Positions 1-5,718 of a stretch of 7,789 nt of DNA are shown here, piece by piece. Source of the DNA: Desulfuromusa sp. (lineage in GTDB: Bacteria > Desulfobacterota > Desulfuromonadia > Desulfuromonadales > Geopsychrobacteraceae); the NCBI GenBank assembly GCA_021157505.1, contig JAGGWI010000082.1:1-7789 (forward strand). Reading direction: 5' to 3'. Each line of letters opens with the position of its first letter. Position 1 is the stretch's first letter. A program made the position numbers and the translations under genes. The notes beneath the pieces were generated by a model that saw only the letters and a list, made by a program, of their open reading frames with translations, was not told the origin of the DNA and did not search any database.

Positions 1-126
1 AATTTGGAGGTTTGAGAACAGATTTTGACACGTTTGCAGGCTCATAGCCATAGCTATGGGGCAAAAAGGAGTCGAAATATGAGCCAAACAACCGGATTTG
101 CAGTCGGCTCATGGATAGTCCGACAG
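1..126 (-). repeat. Dispersed palindromic repeat, copy 1 (cut by window edge)
   Basis: This stretch is the inverted counterpart of the element at 2535-2698. The two share a 16-base exact block (74-89 here, 2578-2593 there in reverse complement) and similar sequence along their length, roughly three quarters identical by eye. It contains an apical hairpin with arms CATAGC (43-48) and GCTATG (53-58) around a 4-base loop. The right end (114-126) matches the terminal repeat of the full copy, and it stops 8 bp before the nadA stop codon. The other end lies outside the window. One inner arm present in the full copy has decayed here. No coding capacity is seen, so it resembles a MITE or a REP/BIME-like element. 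Confidence 0.8.
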
Positions 127-134
127 ATTCCTAG

Positions 135-1052
135 CTAATCCCGTGGCACCGCCAACATTCTATCCAACGCCCGTCTGGCTTTAATGCGGATATCTTCTGC
201 AACGGTGATCTGTGTTTCCATGGTTTGCAAGCAGCGTAGCACATCCTCAAGGCTGGTAATTTTCATGGTCGGACAGATCATTTCCCGATTTGGCATGAGA
301 AACTGTTTGTCTGGGTTTTCTTTACGAAGCCGCCAGAGGATCCCGTTTTCAGTGCCAACAATGAATTTTTTTGCCGGATTCTTTGTGGCAAACTCATACA
401 TACCACTGGTTGAGCAGATATGATCAGCCAACTCCAGAACTTCTGGTCGACATTCTGGATGAACCATGAACAGAGCGTCGGGATGATCTCTTTTTGCCTG
501 TTGAACTTCCTCGACATTCAGCCGATCATGGGTCGAACAATAGCCTTCCCAGAGGATACATTCTTTTTCTGGAACCTGACTGGCAATATAGTGACCCAGG
601 TTCCGATCGGGAACCAGCAAAAGTTTTTTTGCATCGACTGAGCGAGCTACACTGACAGCATTTGAGCTGGTACAACAGATATCACTTTCGGCTTTGACCG
701 CGGCACTTGTATTGACATAGGTAATAACTGTGGCATCTGGATGCTGCCGTTTCATCTCTCTCAGTCCTTCAGCCGTCACCATATCAGCCATCGGGCATCC
801 GGCATCGGCGCGTGGGAGCAAGACGATTTTTTCCGGGGCCAGAATCGCGGCACTTTCGGCCATGAAATGAACGCCACAGAAAACAATAATCTGTTTGTCG
901 GTATTTTTTGCTTCAATCGACAGAGCGAGTGAATCGCCGGTGATATCAGCAATTTCCTGAATCTCATCGCGCTCATAGTTGTGTGCGATCAGGAGAGCAT
1001 CTTTGTCGATGGCCAACTGTTTGATCTGCTGTTGTAGCATCTCTTGATTCAT
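135..1052 (-). CDS. nadA: Quinolinate synthase NadA
   Basis: Condenses iminoaspartate with dihydroxyacetone phosphate to form quinolinate, the precursor of the NAD ring, using an oxygen-sensitive [4Fe-4S] cluster in the cytoplasm. The 305-residue protein has the short length usual for many anaerobes. Visible family motifs are IAHNYE (22-27), GCPMAD with Cys86, TYVNTSA (111-117), the ESDICCTSSNAV segment, GYCSTH with Cys172, MVHPEC (196-201) and MICPTMK with Cys260. Cys86, Cys172 and Cys260 are placed as the three cluster ligands by their family context. The start is supported by an AAGGTGAG-type ribosome binding site 8 bp upstream. The gene stands alone on its strand; the partners nadB and nadC are not in the window. 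Identification is very secure. Confidence 0.97.
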   Translation of the reverse strand: MNQEMLQQQIKQLAIDKDALLIAHNYERDEIQEIADITGDSLALSIEAKNTDKQIIVFCGVHFMAESAAILAPEKIVLLPRADAGCPMADMVTAEGLREMKRQHPDATVITYVNTSAAVKAESDICCTSSNAVSVARSVDAKKLLLVPDRNLGHYIASQVPEKECILWEGYCSTHDRLNVEEVQQAKRDHPDALFMVHPECRPEVLELADHICSTSGMYEFATKNPAKKFIVGTENGILWRLRKENPDKQFLMPNREMICPTMKITSLEDVLRCLQTMETQITVAEDIRIKARRALDRMLAVPRD

Positions 1053-1060
1053 GGTCTTAA

Positions 1061-1068
1061 CTCACCTT
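1061..1068 (-). promoter_or_regulatory. Ribosome binding site of nadA
   Basis: Read on the minus strand this is AAGGTGAG, 8 bases before the ATG. It supports the chosen nadA start. Confidence 0.6.
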
Positions 1069-1095
1069 TATTTAAGGGGGTAAAAATGAGACCGA

Positions 1096-1125
1096 ATGGT
1101 AGACTAGCCCCCTCTGAGATGTCAA
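1096..1125 (-). promoter_or_regulatory. Sigma-70-type promoter for nadA
   Basis: On the minus strand there is a perfect -35 box TTGACA (1120-1125), an 18 bp spacer and a -10 box TACCAT (1096-1101, four of six consensus bases). The expected transcript start is near 1089, about 35 bases before the nadA ATG. No operator could be recognised. Confidence 0.55.
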
Positions 1126-1146
1126 TCTTTTCACGTTTCGGAGCGC

Positions 1147-1175
1147 TTGACAGCCATTTCCCGTAAGGCTATTCT
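1147..1175 (+). promoter_or_regulatory. Sigma-70-type promoter for tatBC
   Basis: A perfect -35 box TTGACA (1147-1152) is followed by a 17 bp spacer and TATTCT (1170-1175, four of six consensus bases). Transcription would begin near 1182, leaving a leader of about 68 bases before tatB. Its -35 box lies 21 bp from that of the divergent nadA promoter. The position and ideal spacing make it the likely promoter of the tat operon. Confidence 0.6.
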
Positions 1176-1249
1176 CGCAGATCGAAAAGCTTCATGGTTG
1201 CCACCAGTGTCGACAGCTTGAAAACAACAAAACGAGAGGGATATATTGT

Positions 1250-1630
1250 ATGTTTGGAATCGGAATGACGGAAATGGTTCTCATTGCTGCCCTGGCACTG
1301 ATCATCTTGGGACCGAAAAAGCTTCCCGATCTTGCCCGTTCTCTGGGTAAAGGGTTTGCTGAATTCAAACGGGCGACCAATGACTTAAAAAGCACGATCG
1401 ATCTGGAAATCAAAGCAGAAGATGAGCGCCATAATAAAGAAGTTATGGCGAAGAATGAACAGAAAATACCAACAAACGCGGATGAGGCTCTATCCCGACT
1501 TGAAGTTGAGGATGAGAGTCCTACGGCAACAAGCTCTGCGGTTGAAGAAGAGGGGTCGGTGGCAGAAGATCCTTCTGAAAAGTTATCTGCAGCAGCGGAT
1601 AAGGATGCGGAGATAAAGCATAATGTCTGA
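1250..1630 (+). CDS. tatB: Twin-arginine translocase subunit TatB (TatA/B family)
   Basis: Inner-membrane component of the Tat system, which exports folded proteins carrying a twin-arginine signal. The 126-residue protein has the family plan: a short membrane helix at about residues 5-21, the hinge LGPKKLP (20-26), an amphipathic helix (about 27-55) with GKGFAEFKRA, and a charged, low-complexity cytoplasmic tail rich in Glu. Glu8 and the GPKKLP hinge favour TatB over TatA, as E. coli TatB also has Glu8 where TatA has Gln. Many bacteria of this type carry TatA/B proteins that are hard to separate, so a TatA role is possible. A GAGAGG ribosome binding site lies at 1234-1239. The gene overlaps tatC by 8 bp, indicating one operon. 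No second TatA gene is present in the window. Confidence 0.85.
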   Translation: MFGIGMTEMVLIAALALIILGPKKLPDLARSLGKGFAEFKRATNDLKSTIDLEIKAEDERHNKEVMAKNEQKIPTNADEALSRLEVEDESPTATSSAVEEEGSVAEDPSEKLSAAADKDAEIKHNV

Positions 1631-2396
1631 CGGCATGGCGATATCTGAACACCTGGGGGAATTACGCAAACGGTTAATGATTGCAGCAGGTTCCTGGCTG
1701 GTTGCTTTTTTGGGTTGTTACAGCTTTGGTGAAAAGTTGTTTGAGTATATTGCAAAGCCGGTGCGGGAAGCATTGCCCGAGGGGAGTTCCCTGGTTTTTA
1801 TCAATGCCACCGAACCATTCTTTACTATTCTGAAAGTTTCAGCGCTGGCCGGGCTGGTGGTCGCTTTTCCAATTATTGTCTGGCAACTTTGGAGTTTTAT
1901 CGCCCCCGCCCTCTATGGCCATGAAAAACGCCTTGCTATCCCCTTTGTTTTTTTCAGTTCTCTCTGTTTTGGTACGGGAACTTTTTTTGGCTTTACCCTC
2001 GTCTTTCCAATGATCTTTTCTTTTCTGATCAGTTATGGAACCAATGTTGGCGGCGTAAATGCGATGTTATCGATGGGAGCCTATTTAACCATGGCTTCCC
2101 GTTTGCTGATTGCTTTCGGGCTGGTTTTTGAACTGCCGATTGTCATTTTTTTTCTTGCTCGACTGGGGATTGTTGATCATAAATGGCTGTCAAAAAATCG
2201 TAAATTTGCCCTGCTGCTGGCTTTCGTCATGGGGGCGGTATTGACGCCACCGGATATTTTTTCTCAGGCGTCCATCGCCCTGCCGTTCATTGTTTTATAC
2301 GAGATTGGAATTATCGTTGCTCGCCTGTTCGGTAAGAAAAAAGTTGTAGTTGATGATGAAGAAGAAGGTAGTGAGGGTGAGGATGAAGGTGATTGA
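1623..2396 (+). CDS. tatC: Twin-arginine translocase subunit TatC
   Basis: Polytopic core of the Tat receptor, which binds twin-arginine signal peptides together with TatB. The 257-residue protein lines up along its length with E. coli TatC: the N-terminal SEHLGELRKRL (8-18) with Glu13, the FIAPALYGHEKR loop (92-103) with Phe92 and Glu101 in the signal-binding site, FELP with Glu170 in a membrane helix, and the signature LTPPDIFSQ (207-215) with Asp211. Six hydrophobic segments can be traced between about residues 20 and 236. The tail after residue 240 is unusually acidic (a run of Asp, Glu and Gly). The ATG at 1623 is preceded by GGAG and lies inside the end of tatB, so translation is probably coupled. 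A second in-frame ATG four codons later cannot be excluded as the start. Confidence 0.97.
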   Translation: MSDGMAISEHLGELRKRLMIAAGSWLVAFLGCYSFGEKLFEYIAKPVREALPEGSSLVFINATEPFFTILKVSALAGLVVAFPIIVWQLWSFIAPALYGHEKRLAIPFVFFSSLCFGTGTFFGFTLVFPMIFSFLISYGTNVGGVNAMLSMGAYLTMASRLLIAFGLVFELPIVIFFLARLGIVDHKWLSKNRKFALLLAFVMGAVLTPPDIFSQASIALPFIVLYEIGIIVARLFGKKKVVVDDEEEGSEGEDEGD

Positions 2397-2425
2397 GATC
2401 AATTGATATAATATGTAACTGGTTG

Positions 2426-2467
2426 AAATAAAAGCCCGGTCATTGTGATCGGGCTTTTATTTTTTTT
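2426..2467 (+). terminator. Intrinsic terminator after tatC
   Basis: A perfect 13 bp stem (2426-2438 with 2450-2462) containing AAAAGCCCG pairs across an 11-base loop and runs directly into a T tract ending at 2467. The A-rich left arm could let it work for minus-strand transcription too. It separates the tat operon from the signalling genes downstream. Confidence 0.9.
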
Positions 2468-2485
2468 GAAGAATTTTCCTGCGGC

Positions 2486-2514
2486 TTGACAACCTGCTCA
2501 GAGCAACGCAAGAT
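2486..2514 (+). promoter_or_regulatory. Possible sigma-70 promoter upstream of the kinase operon
   Basis: There is a TTGACA -35 box at 2486-2491, a 17 bp spacer and CAAGAT at 2509-2514 (only three of six -10 bases). It lies downstream of the tat terminator and upstream of the palindromic repeat. If real, the kinase mRNA would carry the whole repeat in a leader of about 195 bases. The -10 match is weak. Confidence 0.3.
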
Positions 2515-2534
2515 TGGAAGCTGTTTGAACCCTT

Positions 2535-2698
2535 AGCAGCCTGTCGGATTATCAATGGACTGGCTGCAAATTCGTCCGTTTGGCTCATATTTCAGCTCTT
2601 TTTCGACCAATAGCTACGGCTATTAGTCTCAAATGAGCCAAAATCTGATCTCAAACGATCAAATTTTCGCTTCAGCCCAGATAGTCTGACAGGCTGCT
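2535..2698 (+). repeat. Complete palindromic, MITE-like repeat, copy 2
   Basis: This 164 bp non-coding element is bounded by terminal inverted repeats: AGCAGCCTGTCGGATTATC (2535-2553) matches the reverse complement of 2680-2698 at 17 of 19 positions. Inside, a perfect 10 bp inverted pair (TTTGGCTCAT at 2579-2588, ATGAGCCAAA at 2633-2642) brackets an apical hairpin AATAGC-tacg-GCTATT (2609-2624). The whole element could fold as one long imperfect cruciform or RNA hairpin. A second copy in inverted orientation lies at 1-126. No target-site duplication is obvious in the flanks. It carries no gene, so if it moves it depends on a transposase encoded elsewhere. Confidence 0.85.
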
Positions 2699-2715
2699 GG
2701 CTGAGAAAAGAAACT

Positions 2716-4194
2716 ATGCGTTTAACGGTTAAAATAACTTTTGCAGTGATCCTCGGGATTGCCCTGATTTTTTCTGCCTACAGCTATTTCTCGATCCAGC
2801 GGGAACGGGAACAGTTGAAAAAAAACCTCAGCCGTGAAGCACGCCATGTTGGGGAAAATTTACGGTTTATTGTGTCCGAACTCTGGCAGCAGCGTGGTGA
2901 GTCGGTTGCAATTGCCTTCCTGAAAAAAGCCAATCAAGATTATAAATCTACCCTGGTACGCTGGGTCTGGCTTGACGGTGAAATATTATCGCAACACCAG
3001 CCACGGGTTCCGGTTGAACAGTTGGATGATCTGTACAATGAAGAGACGGTGGCATTGCTTGCCGAGTCGCCCGAAGGTCAGGATTTCCTCCTGACCTACC
3101 TCCCACTCTATACAAAATCTGGTCGAATCGGTGCCATTGAGCTTTCTGAATCGATGGATGAAATGCATGATTATGTCCAGGAAAGTCTCCGTCGTTCAGC
3201 AATTGTGGTCGGTGTTTCAGTCGCCTCCGGGGTGCTGCTTATGGGGGTGCTTGGCAGTATCTGGATTGGTCGTCCCATGCGCAAATTGCGAGCCCAGGCG
3301 GAACGGATTGGTTCTGGCGATTTTACCACCAGTATCAATGTGCCCGGCAGTGGTGAAATAGCCGAACTGTCAGTCACCATCGAACGCATGCGTGGTCAAT
3401 TGGCCGAAGCCCGTGAGGCAGAACAAATTGCCAATAACGAAAGAATTGAAGCTCTGGAAAAATTGCGCCATACGGAACGTCTGGCAACTTTGGGGCAGCT
3501 GTCGGCAGGGATAGCTCATGAGTTGGGAACACCGTTAAATGTTATCGCTGGTCGTGCCAAATTGATTCGCAGTGTCGGGATGAAGCCGGATGATGTTTCC
3601 CGATCAGCGACAATTATCGGTGAACAGGCTGATCGTATGACTGGAATTATGCGCCAGTTACTCAGCTTTGCCCGGCGGGGAAAATCCCAGAAACAATCGG
3701 TTGACCTGAATGTGGTGTTGCAAACCCTGAAACCACTGCTGGAGCCAACAGCGCGTGAGCAAGGTGTTGATCTGGTGATCTGCGAGGCTGAACAGCCGTT
3801 GCCGGTTTATGTTGATCCTGCACAGATGCAGCAGGTGTTGCTCAACCTGACACTGAACGGTATCCAGGCCATGCCGGAGGGTGGAAACATCACCTTGATC
3901 AGCTGCGATACTTCAGCTGTTGAACCCCCAGAAAATGTTGAAAAGGGGGATATGAACTGGGTTTGTTTGCAGATTTGTGACCAGGGGACTGGCATCGAAG
4001 CAGAGACCCTCCGCCAGATTTTTGATCCATTTTTTACCACCAAGGATATTGGGCAGGGGACTGGACTTGGTTTGTCAATTGCTCATGGAATTATTGAGGA
4101 GCATGGCGGCTGGATTGATGTCAGCAGCACTCCCGGAGAGGGAAGTTGTTTTAGTGTTTATCTGCCCAAAAACCCAAGTGGAGAACTGGTATGA
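2716..4194 (+). CDS. Membrane sensor histidine kinase (HAMP, HisKA, HATPase)
   Basis: Senses a signal outside the cytoplasmic membrane and phosphorylates the partner regulator encoded next to it. The 492-residue protein has a membrane helix at about 7-25, an extracytoplasmic region of some 135 residues that I do not recognise, a second helix (about 162-184), a HAMP linker (about 185-238) and a coiled stretch. The HisKA domain has His268 in HELGTPLN, and the ATPase domain has Asn377/Asn381 (N box), DQGTGI from Asp422 (G1), FDPFFTTK (436-443, F box) and GQGTGLGL (446-453, G2). All catalytic parts are present. The general plan resembles NtrB/ZraS-type kinases that pair with sigma-54 activators. 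The ribosome binding site is weak (GAGAAAAG at 2703-2710). The stop overlaps the next ATG by 4 bp. The signal is unknown. Confidence 0.93.
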   Translation: MRLTVKITFAVILGIALIFSAYSYFSIQREREQLKKNLSREARHVGENLRFIVSELWQQRGESVAIAFLKKANQDYKSTLVRWVWLDGEILSQHQPRVPVEQLDDLYNEETVALLAESPEGQDFLLTYLPLYTKSGRIGAIELSESMDEMHDYVQESLRRSAIVVGVSVASGVLLMGVLGSIWIGRPMRKLRAQAERIGSGDFTTSINVPGSGEIAELSVTIERMRGQLAEAREAEQIANNERIEALEKLRHTERLATLGQLSAGIAHELGTPLNVIAGRAKLIRSVGMKPDDVSRSATIIGEQADRMTGIMRQLLSFARRGKSQKQSVDLNVVLQTLKPLLEPTAREQGVDLVICEAEQPLPVYVDPAQMQQVLLNLTLNGIQAMPEGGNITLISCDTSAVEPPENVEKGDMNWVCLQICDQGTGIEAETLRQIFDPFFTTKDIGQGTGLGLSIAHGIIEEHGGWIDVSSTPGEGSCFSVYLPKNPSGELV

Positions 4195-5558
4195 CGGTGA
4201 ATAATCTGCCGGGGAAAATCCTGGTCATTGACGATGATCGAGCTTTATGTGAACTGTTGGAGGAAGACCTCAGTCGTCGTGGTCACAGTGTCTGGACTGC
4301 TCTCAAGGTTGTTGACGCACGGGAAATATTGCATCAACAGGACATTGACATTGTTCTGACCGATCTGAATATGCCGGAAATCAGTGGCATCGAATTCTGT
4401 GCCGAGATCCAGAGTAACCGCCCGGATCTTCCGGTCGTGATCATGACCGCCTTCGGCAGTCTGGAAACGGCCATAGCGGCACTCAGAGCCGGTGCCTACG
4501 ATTTTGTCACCAAGCCGGTTGATCTTGATTTGCTGAGCATCTCTCTCGATCGTGCTTTGCAACATCGCCATTTGCAGGAGAAGGTTCGCCTGTTGAAAAA
4601 CCAGGTGCGCCAACAGCGATCAGATGATGAGATGTTGGGTGAAAGCCCGGTTTTCCAGGAAGTCAAACAGCAAATAATGCGGATTGCCAATTTGGATACT
4701 TCGGTTTTCATATGTGGTGAAAGTGGCACTGGAAAAGAGTTGGTTGCCCGTGCCCTGCATCAGCAGAGCCATCGTTGTGAAGAGCCTTTTATTGCTATCA
4801 ACTGTGCCGCGTTGCCGGAAAACCTCCTTGAAAGTGAACTTTTTGGACATGTTCGGGGTGCTTTTACCGATGCCCGGGAAACTCGTAAAGGGTTGTTTGT
4901 GGAGGCTTCGGGCGGAACTCTGTTGCTGGACGAAGTTGCCGAGTTGCCCCTGGCTTTGCAACCCAAATTGCTGCGGGTTCTGGAGGATCATAAGGTTCGT
5001 CCACTGGGGGGCAGCAAGGAAATTGATTGTGATGTCCGGGTGTTGGCCTCAAGTCATCAGGATCTGGCAGCTGCGGTAGCGGCAGGGCAATTTCGCAGTG
5101 ATCTTTTTTACCGTCTCAACGTTATTCAGCTGGAGTTGCCTCCGCTCCGTGACCGGGGCAACGATATCCTCCTTCTGGCGTTCAGATTTATTGAGCAACT
5201 CAGTCAGCGTTTCAATAAATCGGTGACCGGTCTGGCACAACCGGCGGCTGCCTGTTTACTGGCTTACCACTGGCCTGGGAATGTTCGTGAGTTACGCAAT
5301 GTGATTGAGCGTGCCCTTGCCTTCACAGACCATGACCAGCTGATTATGGAGGATTTTCCTGAACAGATCAGACGCCCCAATGGTGGAGTTTCGTTGCCGG
5401 CCAGTTTAGTTGCGACCGGTGATATTCTCCCTCTGGAAGAGATGGAGCGGCGCTATATTCGTCAGGTTCTCGACCAGCTGAATGACAATCGAACTCTGGC
5501 CGCCCGGCTGTTGGGGGTGGATCGTAAGACCCTCTACCGTAAATTGAAAGATAGCTGA
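4191..5558 (+). CDS. NtrC-family sigma-54-dependent response regulator
   Basis: Cytoplasmic transcription activator that, when phosphorylated, hydrolyses ATP to open sigma-54 promoters. The 455-residue protein has three parts. The receiver (about 8-125) has acidic residues Asp14 and Asp15, phospho-acceptor Asp58 in TDLNMP, Thr86 and Lys108. The AAA+ domain (about 146-385) has Walker A GESGTGKE (176-183), Walker B LLLDE (244-248), arginine-finger region FRSDLFYRLN (301-310) and sensor II GNVRELRN (363-370). A Fis-type helix-turn-helix lies at about 431-453. The sigma-54 contact loop reads GAFTDA (223-228) rather than the textbook GAFTGA. The 4 bp ATGA overlap with the kinase makes it the cognate partner. 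The nearest candidate target is the sigma-54 promoter 100 bp downstream of its stop; autoregulation is not evident. Confidence 0.95.
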   Translation: MTVNNLPGKILVIDDDRALCELLEEDLSRRGHSVWTALKVVDAREILHQQDIDIVLTDLNMPEISGIEFCAEIQSNRPDLPVVIMTAFGSLETAIAALRAGAYDFVTKPVDLDLLSISLDRALQHRHLQEKVRLLKNQVRQQRSDDEMLGESPVFQEVKQQIMRIANLDTSVFICGESGTGKELVARALHQQSHRCEEPFIAINCAALPENLLESELFGHVRGAFTDARETRKGLFVEASGGTLLLDEVAELPLALQPKLLRVLEDHKVRPLGGSKEIDCDVRVLASSHQDLAAAVAAGQFRSDLFYRLNVIQLELPPLRDRGNDILLLAFRFIEQLSQRFNKSVTGLAQPAAACLLAYHWPGNVRELRNVIERALAFTDHDQLIMEDFPEQIRRPNGGVSLPASLVATGDILPLEEMERRYIRQVLDQLNDNRTLAARLLGVDRKTLYRKLKDS

Positions 5559-5565
5559 ATAACTT

Positions 5566-5610
5566 AACACCCCTCCCTCTGTGGGGCATTCTGCCCCGCA
5601 GGGTGTTTTT
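5566..5610 (+). terminator. Hairpin terminator after the sigma-54 activator gene
   Basis: CTGTGGGGCA (5579-5588) pairs with TGCCCCGCAG (5592-5601, one G-T pair) around a 3-base loop. Outside it AACACCC pairs with GGGTGTT, leaving the 5' side with a small bulge, and five Ts end at 5610. It lies only 7 bp after the stop codon. It fits an intrinsic terminator, although the same palindrome may also be a protein-binding site. Confidence 0.7.
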
Positions 5611-5617
5611 GCCCCGC
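5580..5617. promoter_or_regulatory. Candidate activator-binding palindrome and extra half-site
   Basis: TGTGGGGCA-ttc-TGCCCCGCA forms a near-perfect 21 bp dyad centred at about 5590, near -95 relative to the predicted start of the sigma-54 transcript. A third copy of the half-site, TGCCCCGC, recurs at 5610-5617, 18 bp after the one at 5592-5599. Enhancer sites for NtrC-type activators usually sit about 80-150 bp upstream as dyads. The overlap with the terminator means part of the symmetry could simply be RNA structure. Confidence 0.35.
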
Positions 5618-5621
5618 CCTT

Positions 5622-5636
5622 GATTCCATCTGAATC
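5622..5636. promoter_or_regulatory. Short inverted repeat upstream of the sigma-54 promoter
   Basis: GATTC-catct-GAATC is a perfect 5 bp dyad, centred about 56 bp before the predicted transcript start. It could be a binding site for the activator or for a bending protein, but so short a dyad can occur by chance. Confidence 0.2.
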
Positions 5637-5658
5637 CCCATTTTCCGAGCTTTGTCTT

Positions 5659-5674
5659 TGGCATGATGATTGCT
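5659..5674 (+). promoter_or_regulatory. Sigma-54 (-24/-12) promoter of the receiver-htrA operon
   Basis: The sequence TGGCATG-atga-TTGCT matches the consensus TGGCACG-N4-TTGCW with a single mismatch. The invariant GG (5660-5661) and GC (5672-5673) are separated by exactly 10 bp. The transcript should start near 5685, about 34 bases before the receiver gene. A sigma-54 activator encoded just upstream strengthens the call, and no competing sigma-70 promoter stands out in this gap. Confidence 0.85.
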
Positions 5675-5706
5675 AAATAGATAGATCATTCGGATATAAA
5701 TTTTTT

Positions 5707-5710
5707 GGAG
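5707..5710 (+). promoter_or_regulatory. Ribosome binding site of the receiver gene
   Basis: GGAG lies 8 bases before the ATG at 5719 and supports that start. Confidence 0.6.
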
Positions 5711-5718
5711 ATTATTAA

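Noticed and set aside
1142..1160. Possible minus-strand sigma-54 promoter for nadA (TGGCTGTCAAGCGCT)
   Set aside because: The GG-to-GC spacing is 9 bp, and a better sigma-70 promoter lies closer to the gene.
1192..1773. 193-codon minus-strand open frame across tatB and the start of tatC
   Set aside because: It is antisense to two clearly conserved Tat genes, has a low-complexity Ser-rich translation and no family resemblance, so it is a shadow frame.
2483..2498. Possible sigma-54 promoter before the kinase gene (CGGCTTGACAACCTGCT)
   Set aside because: GG and GC are separated by 11 bp instead of 10, and the rest of the consensus is poor.
4245..5079. Several open frames of 60-130 codons on both strands inside the sigma-54 activator gene
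   Set aside because: All lie within a gene whose own frame shows every expected motif. They have no recognisable domains or ribosome binding sites.
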